A DNA stretch of 64,000 bases from Parabacteroides timonensis (GTDB taxonomy: Bacteria; Bacteroidota; Bacteroidia; Bacteroidales; Tannerellaceae). A program made the position numbers and the translations under genes. Below the pieces are notes generated by a model. It was not told the DNA's origin. It made no database searches and saw nothing but the letters and a program-made list of their open reading frames with translations. The stretch covers positions 1,418,763 through 1,482,762 of the forward strand of contig NZ_LT669940.1 in the NCBI RefSeq assembly GCF_900128505.1, in the 5' to 3' direction. Positions 49,442 through 56,034 of this stretch are shown here, piece by piece (position 1 is the stretch's first letter; the number at the start of each line of letters is the position of its first letter).

Positions 49442-49535
49442 TTCCCCATTATTTTATCAGCACTGGGGAACTTTCCCCATATAATTGGGGAAGAATGCCC
49501 ATAGCTGTGGGCTAAAATCCCCATAGGTGTGGGGA
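49442..49535. repeat. Row of four GGGG/CCCC hairpins
   Basis: Four short palindromes in a row: TTCCCCA...TGGGGAA (49442-49470), CTTTCCCC-ATATAATT-GGGGAAG (49471-49493), GCCC-ATAGCTGT-GGGC (49497-49512) and TCCCC-ATAGGTGT-GGGGA (49518-49535). The loops resemble each other (ATAGSTGT in two), so they look like degenerate copies of one unit. No ORF is seen in 49286-49587. Confidence 0.7.
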
Positions 49536-49587
49536 AATTCCCTTTGTAATGAGAGTAAGTTGCTTTACTCTGTGTGGTAAAAAATAA

Positions 49588-49616
49588 AAGGTATTACCCG
49601 GAGAAGGCAATACCTT
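49588..49616 (-). terminator. Terminator downstream of the tRNA-like gene
   Basis: Minus-strand stem AAGGTATT/AATACCTT, extended by GCC/GGGT pairing, followed by TTATTTTTT. It lies 11 bases after the tRNA-like 3' end. Confidence 0.8.
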
Positions 49617-49627
49617 AAATAAAAGTG

Positions 49628-49734
49628 AGCGGTAAGCGAGACTCGAACTCGTGACCCTTAGCTTCCCCAAGCTAATGCTCTCCAAGGCTGCCAAAAGCTT
49701 CGCTTTCGTCTGCCACCAACTGAGCTACAACCGC
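49628..49734 (-). tRNA. tRNA-Gly-like gene with 33-nt D-loop insertion and GGGG anticodon loop
   Basis: 107 nt. Aside from changes, it equals the intact tRNA-Gly(CCC) at 52519-52591. A 33-nt insertion after GTTGGT in the D loop folds as a hairpin (GGCAGACGAAAGC...GCTTTTGGCAGCC) and is bordered by TTGG on both sides. The anticodon loop TTCCCAA has become the 8-nt TTGGGGAA. Acceptor position 6 is T instead of A, which breaks the 6-67 pair. The T arm and 3' acceptor are perfect, and a strong terminator follows. It is either a pseudo-tRNA at an attachment site or an odd RNA that still folds. Function as a tRNA is doubtful. Confidence 0.6.
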
Positions 49735-49930
49735 TTACGTCATCTTTAGAAGATTTCTTTGTTTTAAATTATTATCTGGTTTACGTGTTGGTTTACATCC
49801 TGTTGTAAATCAAGATTGATTAATGAATTTGTTAATTATCTCTTTCGCAATACTATATCGTATAAAAAAGAATAGTAAGACACGAACTTGAATAAATTGT
49901 AGATGATATTCAAATCCGTGTCTTTCTAGA

Positions 49931-51322
49931 TTAGTTAGAAATATTGTTGATACTAGTCGGTGTTAGTGTGCCCATTTCAATATCTATTGAAAATATATAT
50001 TCTTTTCTCTCTGCTTTTATGTTATATATCCATGGGTTAGAACTAGTATCAACAGAACCCTCAACTTTTGCATGAATTGGTATTTCATTCAGATTTTCCC
50101 AAGAAATGCACCAAATAGATTCTCCTTTTTTATAATCGTAACGTTCTATAAACCAATTGAGAGGAAAATAGCCAACGCCCGGAGAAAGAACAGACCTAAA
50201 GCTAATTGCTTCCGTATAAGATATTAAAATACTATTAGTCTGTTTTATTGAGTCTTGCGGTGAAATTGGGGCAATATCATATCCTACTAGTGAACCAATG
50301 GATTTGTACTTCTTCAATTTAACTATTGATTCTCCCTTTGGTGAAATAACAACACTGTCGTCTAGTAGAATGCTTCCTTGATACCAATCTCGACAAGTCA
50401 TTTTTTTGCTGTTTGCAATATTTCTAGAATACCAATAATGAAAATTATCCGTATCGAATATCATTATGTCTCGATAATATTTATTACCTTTTTTGTCTAT
50501 ATAAACAGGGGTGAAACCTTTACCCCAAGGTGTTTCAAATTGACTTTCAATTTGAAATTTATCAATCTTGACATTTTGTATCTCTTCTCCAATAGCAACT
50601 TTTATATTACGTTCAATAGTCTCTTTTCCAACAAAATTTTGCCATTTATCATTTTCTGACAAATATAAACCAATCCACATTTTGTCATTTCGAAAGGCAG
50701 AAACAATTGTAGTATCTTTATTTAGATCAGTAACTGTTACATTCTCTATAATATTTTTATCTGTAATTAAATATGTATCAGAAAAATCAGAAGGAGTTGC
50801 ATTTGGAAAAAGCCCGCTTTCGCTGTCATCCCAATAGATATAAGTATATCCACCAGCGTTTTGAATATGAGGAACAGAGTAGTTGGTGGTTTCATAAACC
50901 ATATTAACATTATTCCCCTTTATTTGGAGTATATAAAATTTTGTTTTTCTTGTAAAATCAGATTCTGGTCTTTCCCATGCAACAAAAGCATACCCTCCAG
51001 GCATTATGATAGGACTAGTAATAGTATTGATAGATAGATTCTGAAGTAAATTCCACTCATTTAGCTTTTCTTTAGTTGCTCCATTGAATAATCCTAACCA
51101 AGGTCTACTATTTTTTAGGCCAAATATCCAAGTATTTCCATTTTCATCTGACTTAAGAACTAAACTTCCTTCATCAAAATCTTTAAGGTTTAAACTTTTT
51201 TCCCAGCCGGTCCAAAAATTATTATCAGAAATCTCATTCCCAGGAATTTTATTTAAAGGTTCTTTGCTGCACCCGGTTAAAAGACTAATTAAGAATAATA
51301 GAAATAGTGTTTTTGTATTCAT
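49931..51322 (-). CDS. Hypothetical lipoprotein carried by the element
   Basis: 463 residues. The lipoprotein signal ends LLTGC (Cys18), followed by SKEP. The mature protein is beta-rich with many Trp, Tyr and Asn and several similar strand blocks (GYAFVAWERPE, GYTYIYWDDSE and NDKMWIGLYLSEND) that could form a beta-propeller. Codon use is visibly AT-rich compared with neighbouring genes, suggesting acquisition with the element. There is no catalytic motif and I do not recognise a family. It should sit on an envelope membrane. Bases 49735-49930 downstream hold nothing recognisable. Confidence 0.72.
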   Translation of the reverse strand: MNTKTLFLLFLISLLTGCSKEPLNKIPGNEISDNNFWTGWEKSLNLKDFDEGSLVLKSDENGNTWIFGLKNSRPWLGLFNGATKEKLNEWNLLQNLSINTITSPIIMPGGYAFVAWERPESDFTRKTKFYILQIKGNNVNMVYETTNYSVPHIQNAGGYTYIYWDDSESGLFPNATPSDFSDTYLITDKNIIENVTVTDLNKDTTIVSAFRNDKMWIGLYLSENDKWQNFVGKETIERNIKVAIGEEIQNVKIDKFQIESQFETPWGKGFTPVYIDKKGNKYYRDIMIFDTDNFHYWYSRNIANSKKMTCRDWYQGSILLDDSVVISPKGESIVKLKKYKSIGSLVGYDIAPISPQDSIKQTNSILISYTEAISFRSVLSPGVGYFPLNWFIERYDYKKGESIWCISWENLNEIPIHAKVEGSVDTSSNPWIYNIKAERKEYIFSIDIEMGTLTPTSINNISN

Positions 51323-51697
51323 AACAATTTAAATTTTATCCTCCCTGTTCCCACCGTTTGGATTAAAAAAATAAAAGGTGTGGGAACTGTATTTGTTTTA
51401 TCCTACATTCAGGCCTTCGCATTGCCTTTGGAATAGATAAAACAACAGCAACCCACACCAATTTAGTATATAATTTACCCTCATAGGTAAGTTTAATACA
51501 AATGATGCGGGTGCTATTGCTATCATCTTCATTCCAATATCAAAGTTGCGAAGTTTGAATGTAGAAGATAATTTCAATAACACCTTTCGTTAAACGTATG
51601 TCCTCTCATGTCATCCTATCGCTTTAGGCGTATGAGATTGCTGCAAATGTACGAAAAGTGTTCTATTTTCCAACTGCTGAGACTAGATATTCTCCAT
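51323..51697. other. AT-rich gap inside the element, no confident feature
   Basis: No ORF of convincing composition. GTTCCCACC at about 51348 and GGTGTGGGAAC at about 51377 form a weak inverted pair just upstream of the lipoprotein gene, possibly a regulatory site or remnant. Confidence 0.4.
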
Positions 51698-52402
51698 CTA
51701 AAAGGATAAAACATCATAAGCCTGTAATATTTTTTCTTGTCTTAATCTTAAATATCGTTTAGTAGTCGCTACACTGGAATGATTAAATAAATCCATCAGC
51801 TAAACCAATGCCAATTTTAAATTCTTAATTTGTATTTGGCTTTAAGTAGCTTTATTGTAAGCACTTCTCAAAGTCCTAAACATTAGGCTAATAGTTGTTT
51901 CCTTATTCTTTTTGGAACGTAACCATGTTTCGTATCGTTTAAGCCAATCTGTATCAATATCGCTGAATAGAATATCAAGCCTCCCCTTTGTGAATGTCAT
52001 TAATGAGTTGTAGGAGCTTTTATATATGTGCCTGTTTCCTCTTTTGTCTATACTCTCATAATAGGAAATAAGCCCTTCGTAAAATTCTTTTATGGTTTAG
52101 ACTTTAAATGATTGTTTATTGAGAAGAGTTTCGGGGGTATAATCTTTTTGCTCAGAATTAAGTTCAATAATTTGTTTTTGTATTTCTGTCTGCTTATCCA
52201 ATATGATTTTTTGTATATGCTCATAATTGGGGCAAACAGGTTTAAGTTTGTTTTTGGTGAAATCCCAATATTTAGGATTGATCGACAAGCCTAGGCTTTT
52301 GTATTTTCGCTTTCCATCTTTATTTATTTGTAACATCAAAGGATTTTCGCCATTTGATAATGTTTTTGATGTGTAGCAAACTGCTGAAATAGAGGCATTC
52401 AT
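51698..52402 (-). pseudogene. Tyrosine integrase remnant
   Basis: From the ATG at 52402 the protein reads as the N-terminal arm-DNA-binding domain (SNGENPLMLQINKDGKRKYK) for 101 codons to an in-frame TAA (52097-52099). The same frame then continues as the core-binding SAM-like domain (TIKEFYEGLISYYESIDKRG and later TISLMFRTLRSAYNKA) to TAA at 51842-51844. The catalytic middle is deleted, but the C-terminal end with LFNHSSVATTKRYLRLRQ, which includes the active-site Tyr region, is found at about 51740-51810, ending at 51698. It is an inactive integrase of a tRNA-Gly-specific element. Confidence 0.85.
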
Positions 52403-52476
52403 GATGTGATTTCTGGTTTACATATTGGTTTACATGGTATGCTTAAAACTCACTAAAACCGTAATATATAAAACAA

Positions 52477-52512
52477 AATCAAGCAATCATCTTTTAAGAT
52501 AACTGCCTGATT
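52477..52512 (-). terminator. Hairpin after tRNA-Gly
   Basis: Minus-strand imperfect stem AATCAGGCAGTTATC/GATGATTGCTTGATT followed by TTGTTTTAT, 6 bases beyond the tRNA 3' end. Confidence 0.6.
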
Positions 52513-52518
52513 ATTAGG

Positions 52519-52591
52519 AGCGGTAAGCGAGACTCGAACTCGTGACCCTTAGCTTGGGAAGCTAATGCTCTACCAACTGAGCTACTACCGC
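52519..52591 (-). tRNA. tRNA-Gly (CCC)
   Basis: 73 nt on the minus strand. Acceptor GCGGTAG/TTACCGC (one G-T), D arm GCTC-AGTTGGTA-GAGC, anticodon arm TTAGC-TTCCCAA-GCTAA with anticodon CCC, and T arm with GTTCGAGTC. It is the presumed intact copy at the integrase-proximal end of the element and divergent from argB. Confidence 0.95.
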
Positions 52592-52631
52592 GTTAGACTA
52601 TGCAAAAGTATGTAAATCTTTTCTTTTTTAG

Positions 52632-52639
52632 TACCTTTG
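52632..52639 (+). promoter_or_regulatory. -7 box TACCTTTG for argB
   Basis: Fits TAnnTTTG, 24 bases before the ATG at 52663. It rules out the longer frame that begins at 52600. Confidence 0.55.
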
Positions 52640-52662
52640 GCGCAAAAAATATTTTGTCAGAT

Positions 52663-53436
52663 ATGAAAAAAGAAAAGCTTACGCTGATTAAAGTCGGTGG
52701 AAAGATCGTGGAGGAAGCAGAAACACTGCAAAGTTTGCTTCGTGATTTCTCTCAGATAGAAGGATTTAAGGCGTTGGTACATGGTGGTGGCCGTTCTGCT
52801 ACTAAACTGGCCGGCCAATTGGGTATCGAAAGCAAGATGGTTAACGGACGCAGGGTGACAGATGCTGAAACTTTGAAAGTGGTTACTATGGTATATGGCG
52901 GTTTGGTCAATAAGAATATTGTTGCAGGTCTGCAGGCATTAAATGTAAACGCATTAGGGTTAACCGGTGCGGATATGAACCTGATGCGCTCGGATAAGCG
53001 CCCGGTAGCAGAGGTGGATTATGGTTTTGTAGGAGATGTAAAAGAGGTGAATGCTGATCTGTTGGCTTCTCTTATCCATCAGGGCATTGTCCCGGTGTTG
53101 GCTCCGCTTACTCATGATAAACAAGGGAATATGTTGAATACCAACGCCGATACCATTGCCGGAGAGGCAGCAAAAGCATTAGCCAAACATTTTGATGTGA
53201 CATTGGTATTTTGTTTTGAAAAGAAAGGCGTATTGAAGGATGAAAATGATGACGAAAGTGTTATTCCGGAAATTGATCGTACGGCTTTCAAGCAATTGGT
53301 AGAACAGGGTATTATACAAGGAGGTATGATTCCTAAACTGGAAAATTCATTTCAGGCGATTGATGCAGGAGTCAGAGAAGTCATTATAACCCAGGCTTCT
53401 GAAATTCATTTGGGCAAAGGAACGAAGGTTTCTTAA
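52663..53436 (+). CDS. argB: Acetylglutamate kinase (ArgB family)
   Basis: 257 residues from the ATG at 52663. Amino-acid kinase fold with LIKVGGKIV at the N terminus, GGGRSATKLAGQLGIESKMVNG (substrate-binding GGG and R), LGLTGADMN, and the ATP-side NTNADTIAGEAAKAL, followed by the C-terminal GGMIPKLENSFQAI. It phosphorylates an N-acylated glutamate in arginine biosynthesis. Some Bacteroidota use N-succinyl rather than N-acetyl intermediates, so the acyl group here is open. It is monocistronic with a bidirectional terminator downstream. Confidence 0.95.
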   Translation: MKKEKLTLIKVGGKIVEEAETLQSLLRDFSQIEGFKALVHGGGRSATKLAGQLGIESKMVNGRRVTDAETLKVVTMVYGGLVNKNIVAGLQALNVNALGLTGADMNLMRSDKRPVAEVDYGFVGDVKEVNADLLASLIHQGIVPVLAPLTHDKQGNMLNTNADTIAGEAAKALAKHFDVTLVFCFEKKGVLKDENDDESVIPEIDRTAFKQLVEQGIIQGGMIPKLENSFQAIDAGVREVIITQASEIHLGKGTKVS

Positions 53437-53440
53437 AATA

Positions 53441-53474
53441 AAAAGAGGAAAGCTGTCACAGACTTTCCTCTTTT
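53441..53474. terminator. Bidirectional terminator between argB and the DUF1080 gene
   Basis: Perfect 12-bp stem AAAAGAGGAAAG/CTTTCCTCTTTT with a 10-base loop; T run on the plus strand and A run on the other side. Confidence 0.85.
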
Positions 53475-53483
53475 CTTTATTTA

Positions 53484-54152
53484 TTACAAGCTTCTTACTT
53501 TTACATTGCGGAACCAGATAAGTGAATCACCATGTTTTCCTTGCAGGCCTATATAACCTTTTGTCGGTAATTCTGCAAAAGGTTTGGGTAGCCAACTGGG
53601 AATTTCGCTTCCATCAGGATTTATTTTGCCTGAGGTCCATTTACTCATATCCATTTCAGTTACTTTTTTACCATTCAAAATAACTGTGATGCGTTGTCCG
53701 GCACATTTTATACGCATGTGGTTCCATTCTCCGGGCTTTTTTACAACTTTATCTTTATTCGCTCCCAAGTGGCCATAAATAGCACCACATTTTTCATAGG
53801 GTTTTCCATTTCCCCATTTTTCGCAATGATCGTCAGCGATTTGTATTTCTACAGAATTGGGGATCCAGTCTTTGGTGTCCGTACAGTAAATAACGACGCC
53901 ACTGTTTGTTCCTACATCTGTTTTGAAATCCAGATCCAACTCAAAATTTTCATATTCGGTTTTGGTCCATATTGATTCGTCCTCCACAGCTGCAAGTACG
54001 CCATTAGTCATGCTCCAGACCTCCGGGTTATAACTGGCATCCGATAGATTTGCTCCAAATAGAGGCTGCCATTTGTTTTTATCGGCTGCAGAAACATTGA
54101 GTGTGCTGATAATGCCCAGCAAAAGAATTGAGAAATAAAATAATCGTTTCAT
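53484..54152 (-). CDS. DUF1080 (3-keto-disaccharide hydrolase-like) exported protein
   Basis: 222 residues with a signal peptide (about 1-22, ending VSAA). It is a concanavalin-like jelly-roll fold of DUF1080: the W-x-x-x-NGVL segment (about 46-53), the DVGTNSGVVIYC block, the EIQIADDH strand and a final RNVKVRSL. Members act on 3-keto glycosides, cleaving a bond after C3 oxidation of the sugar. It is periplasmic. It stands alone with its own -7 box. A partner 3-oxidase of Gfo/Idh type exists at 4242, but 49 kb away, so no link can be claimed. Confidence 0.88.
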   Translation of the reverse strand: MKRLFYFSILLLGIISTLNVSAADKNKWQPLFGANLSDASYNPEVWSMTNGVLAAVEDESIWTKTEYENFELDLDFKTDVGTNSGVVIYCTDTKDWIPNSVEIQIADDHCEKWGNGKPYEKCGAIYGHLGANKDKVVKKPGEWNHMRIKCAGQRITVILNGKKVTEMDMSKWTSGKINPDGSEIPSWLPKPFAELPTKGYIGLQGKHGDSLIWFRNVKVRSL

Positions 54153-54186
54153 GTTATTGGATTTTTAAGATAAAATAATTAGAAAT

Positions 54187-54194
54187 CAAAGATA
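54187..54194 (-). promoter_or_regulatory. -7 box TATCTTTG for the DUF1080 gene
   Basis: Fits TAnnTTTG on the minus strand, 35 bases before the ATG at 54152. Confidence 0.5.
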
Positions 54195-54295
54195 GATATT
54201 CTCTTCAAAATTATAAGATGAAATCTTGCTAATTTTAACAAGGGTTTTTGATTGATAGTAAAACGGTGGCTTTTGTGTAAAAAATAAAAGATTAG

Positions 54296-54326
54296 GTTGT
54301 TGTTTTGTTTTATTTTATTATTTTTG
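54296..54326 (+). promoter_or_regulatory. Promoter of a candidate small RNA
   Basis: GTTG at 54296-54299, 19-base spacer, TATTTTTG at 54319-54326. A good Bacteroidota promoter with no ORF directly behind it; a terminator follows about 150 bases later. Confidence 0.5.
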
Positions 54327-54332
54327 TCTCAT

Positions 54333-54512
54333 AAAGGTGGGTAGTCTATCAGACTGAATTAAGTGGAATAGAACGTAATACAATAAAATATATTGATTAA
54401 GTTGAGTTGGGAAATTACAGGCATTATAATAACTAATTTGTAAGAATTTTATAGACATACCACGCCTGTATATATATAAGGGATTGCTCGTGATGAGTGA
54501 TCCCTTCTTCTT
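54333..54512 (+). ncRNA. Candidate small RNA (about 180 nt)
   Basis: Bounded by the promoter at 54296-54326 and the terminator at 54478-54512. It contains a small internal hairpin (AGTC-TATCA-GACT near 54342-54354) and no convincing ORF. The ABC gene downstream has its own -7 box, so this could be an independent RNA rather than just its leader. The alternative is an attenuated long 5' leader. Confidence 0.4.
54478..54512 (+). terminator. Orphan terminator upstream of the ABC gene
   Basis: Stem AAGGGAT-TGCTC / GAGTG-ATCCCTT with a 5-base loop, followed by CTTCTTTCTTG. No plus-strand gene ends nearby (argB stops 1 kb upstream behind its own terminator). Confidence 0.65.
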
Positions 54513-54549
54513 TCTTGTTGATATATTTAAGTTTTATAAAGAAACTGTT

Positions 54550-54557
54550 TACCTTTG
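54550..54557 (+). promoter_or_regulatory. -7 box TACCTTTG for the ABC-DUF6057-PD40 operon
   Basis: Fits TAnnTTTG, 20 bases before the ATG at 54577. Confidence 0.5.
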
Positions 54558-54576
54558 GGCGTATAAATAAAAGACG

Positions 54577-56022
54577 ATGAAAGGGAATAATACAATAGTT
54601 AACCTGCAGAATGTGGTTACCCGTTTGCCGGAACTCCGTTTTACAGAGCCGTTTAACTGGTCGGTCAAAGAAGGGGAACAATGGGCTATAATAGGTCCGA
54701 ACGGTTCGGGGAAAACATTGATTGCGGATATGATGCAACGTAAGTTTGCATTGAAAGAGGGAGAAATAACTTTCGGTTATGAAGATAAAGTAAGTAATCT
54801 TGTCAAGAGCATTGCTTTCAAAGATATTTATTCATTGGCGGATTGCCGGAATACATATTATCAGCAACGCTGGCATTCGACGGAAACAGATGAGGTGCCG
54901 ACAATTGAGCAAATCCTTGAAGAATATGCCGGTACGGAAAATTTGCGCCAGGTACTTTCTTTCTTTGGTATAGAAGATTTACTACCCAAACGTTTGATCT
55001 TTTTATCCAGCGGTGAACTACGTAAATTTCTGATTGTCCGTTCGCTCTTGACACGACCTCGCATACTGATCCTTGATAATCCGTTTATTGGTTTGGATGC
55101 TTCTTCACGGGATGTCCTGGTCGACTTGTTACAGCAGATGACAAAATTAGAAAATGTACAGGTAATTTTGCTTCTGTCTAATCCGGATGATATACCGGAA
55201 ATGATAACACATATTTTACCCGTACATAACCGGACGGTTTTTCCATCGGAAACACGGGCAGAGTTTATTACACATACGGATTTGCTTACTCATCTTTTTC
55301 CGGATCATTCTTCGGATGTCCCATTACCAATATCAGAAAAGGAGCCTTCCACTCATGATGTTACTTTCCGTATGGAACATGTTTCTATTAAATATGGAAC
55401 CAGAACCATTCTGAAAGAACTCGACTGGGAAGTACGAAACGGAGAAAAATGGGCTTTATTCGGTCCGAATGGAGCAGGAAAGTCAACTTTATTGAGTTTA
55501 ATTTATGCAGATAATCCTCAGTCTTATGCAAATACATTATATTTGTTTGACCGGAAGCGCGGATCAGGAGAGAGTATCTGGGATATAAAAAAACGGATAG
55601 GCTATGTTTCTCCTGAAATGCATCTTTATTATATGGAGAATGTTCCGGTGTTGAACATTGTCGGTTCCGGATTTTTCGATTCGATCGGATTATATCGTAA
55701 ATGTACTGCGGAGCAGGAAGTAATAGCTTTGGACTGGATGCGTGTTTTTGGGATCGAGACATTAAAAGACCGCTCTTTCCTGACATTATCATCAGGTGAA
55801 CAGCGGTTGGCATTACTGGCTCGTGCATTCGTCAAAGATCCGGATTTGATTATATTGGATGAACCTTTACACGGCCTCGATATCAGTAATAAGAAGAGGG
55901 CGGCACAGATAATAGAACAGTTCTGCTCCCGGCCGGGTAAAACGTTGATCTATGTGACTCATTATCCACATGAGCTTCCGCAGTGTGTGGATAGACGTTT
56001 TGAATTGGTAAAACATGCTTAA
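54577..56022 (+). CDS. ModF-like tandem ABC ATPase
   Basis: 481 residues: two ABC nucleotide-binding domains in one chain and no membrane segment. NBD1 has Walker A GPNGSGKT (40-47) and signature LSSGE (143-147), but its Walker B reads LDNP (N168 in place of the catalytic Glu) and the switch His is replaced (LLLSNPDD). NBD2 is complete: GPNGAGKS (296-303), LSSGE (404-408), LDEP with E429, and switch His in YVTHYPHE. It is thus an asymmetric ATPase like E. coli ModF/PhrA. Such proteins lack a permease and their role is unclear. It is followed after 12 bases by a DUF6057 membrane protein. Confidence 0.85.
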   Translation: MKGNNTIVNLQNVVTRLPELRFTEPFNWSVKEGEQWAIIGPNGSGKTLIADMMQRKFALKEGEITFGYEDKVSNLVKSIAFKDIYSLADCRNTYYQQRWHSTETDEVPTIEQILEEYAGTENLRQVLSFFGIEDLLPKRLIFLSSGELRKFLIVRSLLTRPRILILDNPFIGLDASSRDVLVDLLQQMTKLENVQVILLLSNPDDIPEMITHILPVHNRTVFPSETRAEFITHTDLLTHLFPDHSSDVPLPISEKEPSTHDVTFRMEHVSIKYGTRTILKELDWEVRNGEKWALFGPNGAGKSTLLSLIYADNPQSYANTLYLFDRKRGSGESIWDIKKRIGYVSPEMHLYYMENVPVLNIVGSGFFDSIGLYRKCTAEQEVIALDWMRVFGIETLKDRSFLTLSSGEQRLALLARAFVKDPDLIILDEPLHGLDISNKKRAAQIIEQFCSRPGKTLIYVTHYPHELPQCVDRRFELVKHA

Positions 56023-56034
56023 AACCACAGTACC

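Larger units (their letters stand above)
49627..52591 (-). mobile_element. Decayed integrated element at tRNA-Gly(CCC)
   Basis: The two ends share an exact 38-base direct repeat from the tRNA 3' half (49627-49664 and 52518-52555), as expected for attachment sites made by a tRNA-targeting tyrosine integrase. Next to the intact tRNA lies a broken integrase gene in the usual orientation. The only cargo is one AT-rich lipoprotein gene. Because the far copy also has a 5' tRNA half, an older tandem tRNA duplication is an alternative explanation. Confidence 0.6.

Noticed and set aside
49442..49535. Possible CRISPR array in the repeated CCCC/GGGG segment
   Set aside because: Units differ in length and sequence, there are no unique spacers of constant size, and no cas genes are in the window.
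49628..49734. Group I intron or tRNA intron as the cause of the insertion
   Set aside because: The 33-nt insertion sits in the D loop rather than the anticodon loop and is far too short for a self-splicing intron.
53484..54152. A 3-keto-glycoside pathway linking DUF1080 with the Gfo/Idh oxidoreductase at 4242
   Set aside because: The two genes are 49 kb apart with unrelated neighbours; nothing in the window ties them together.
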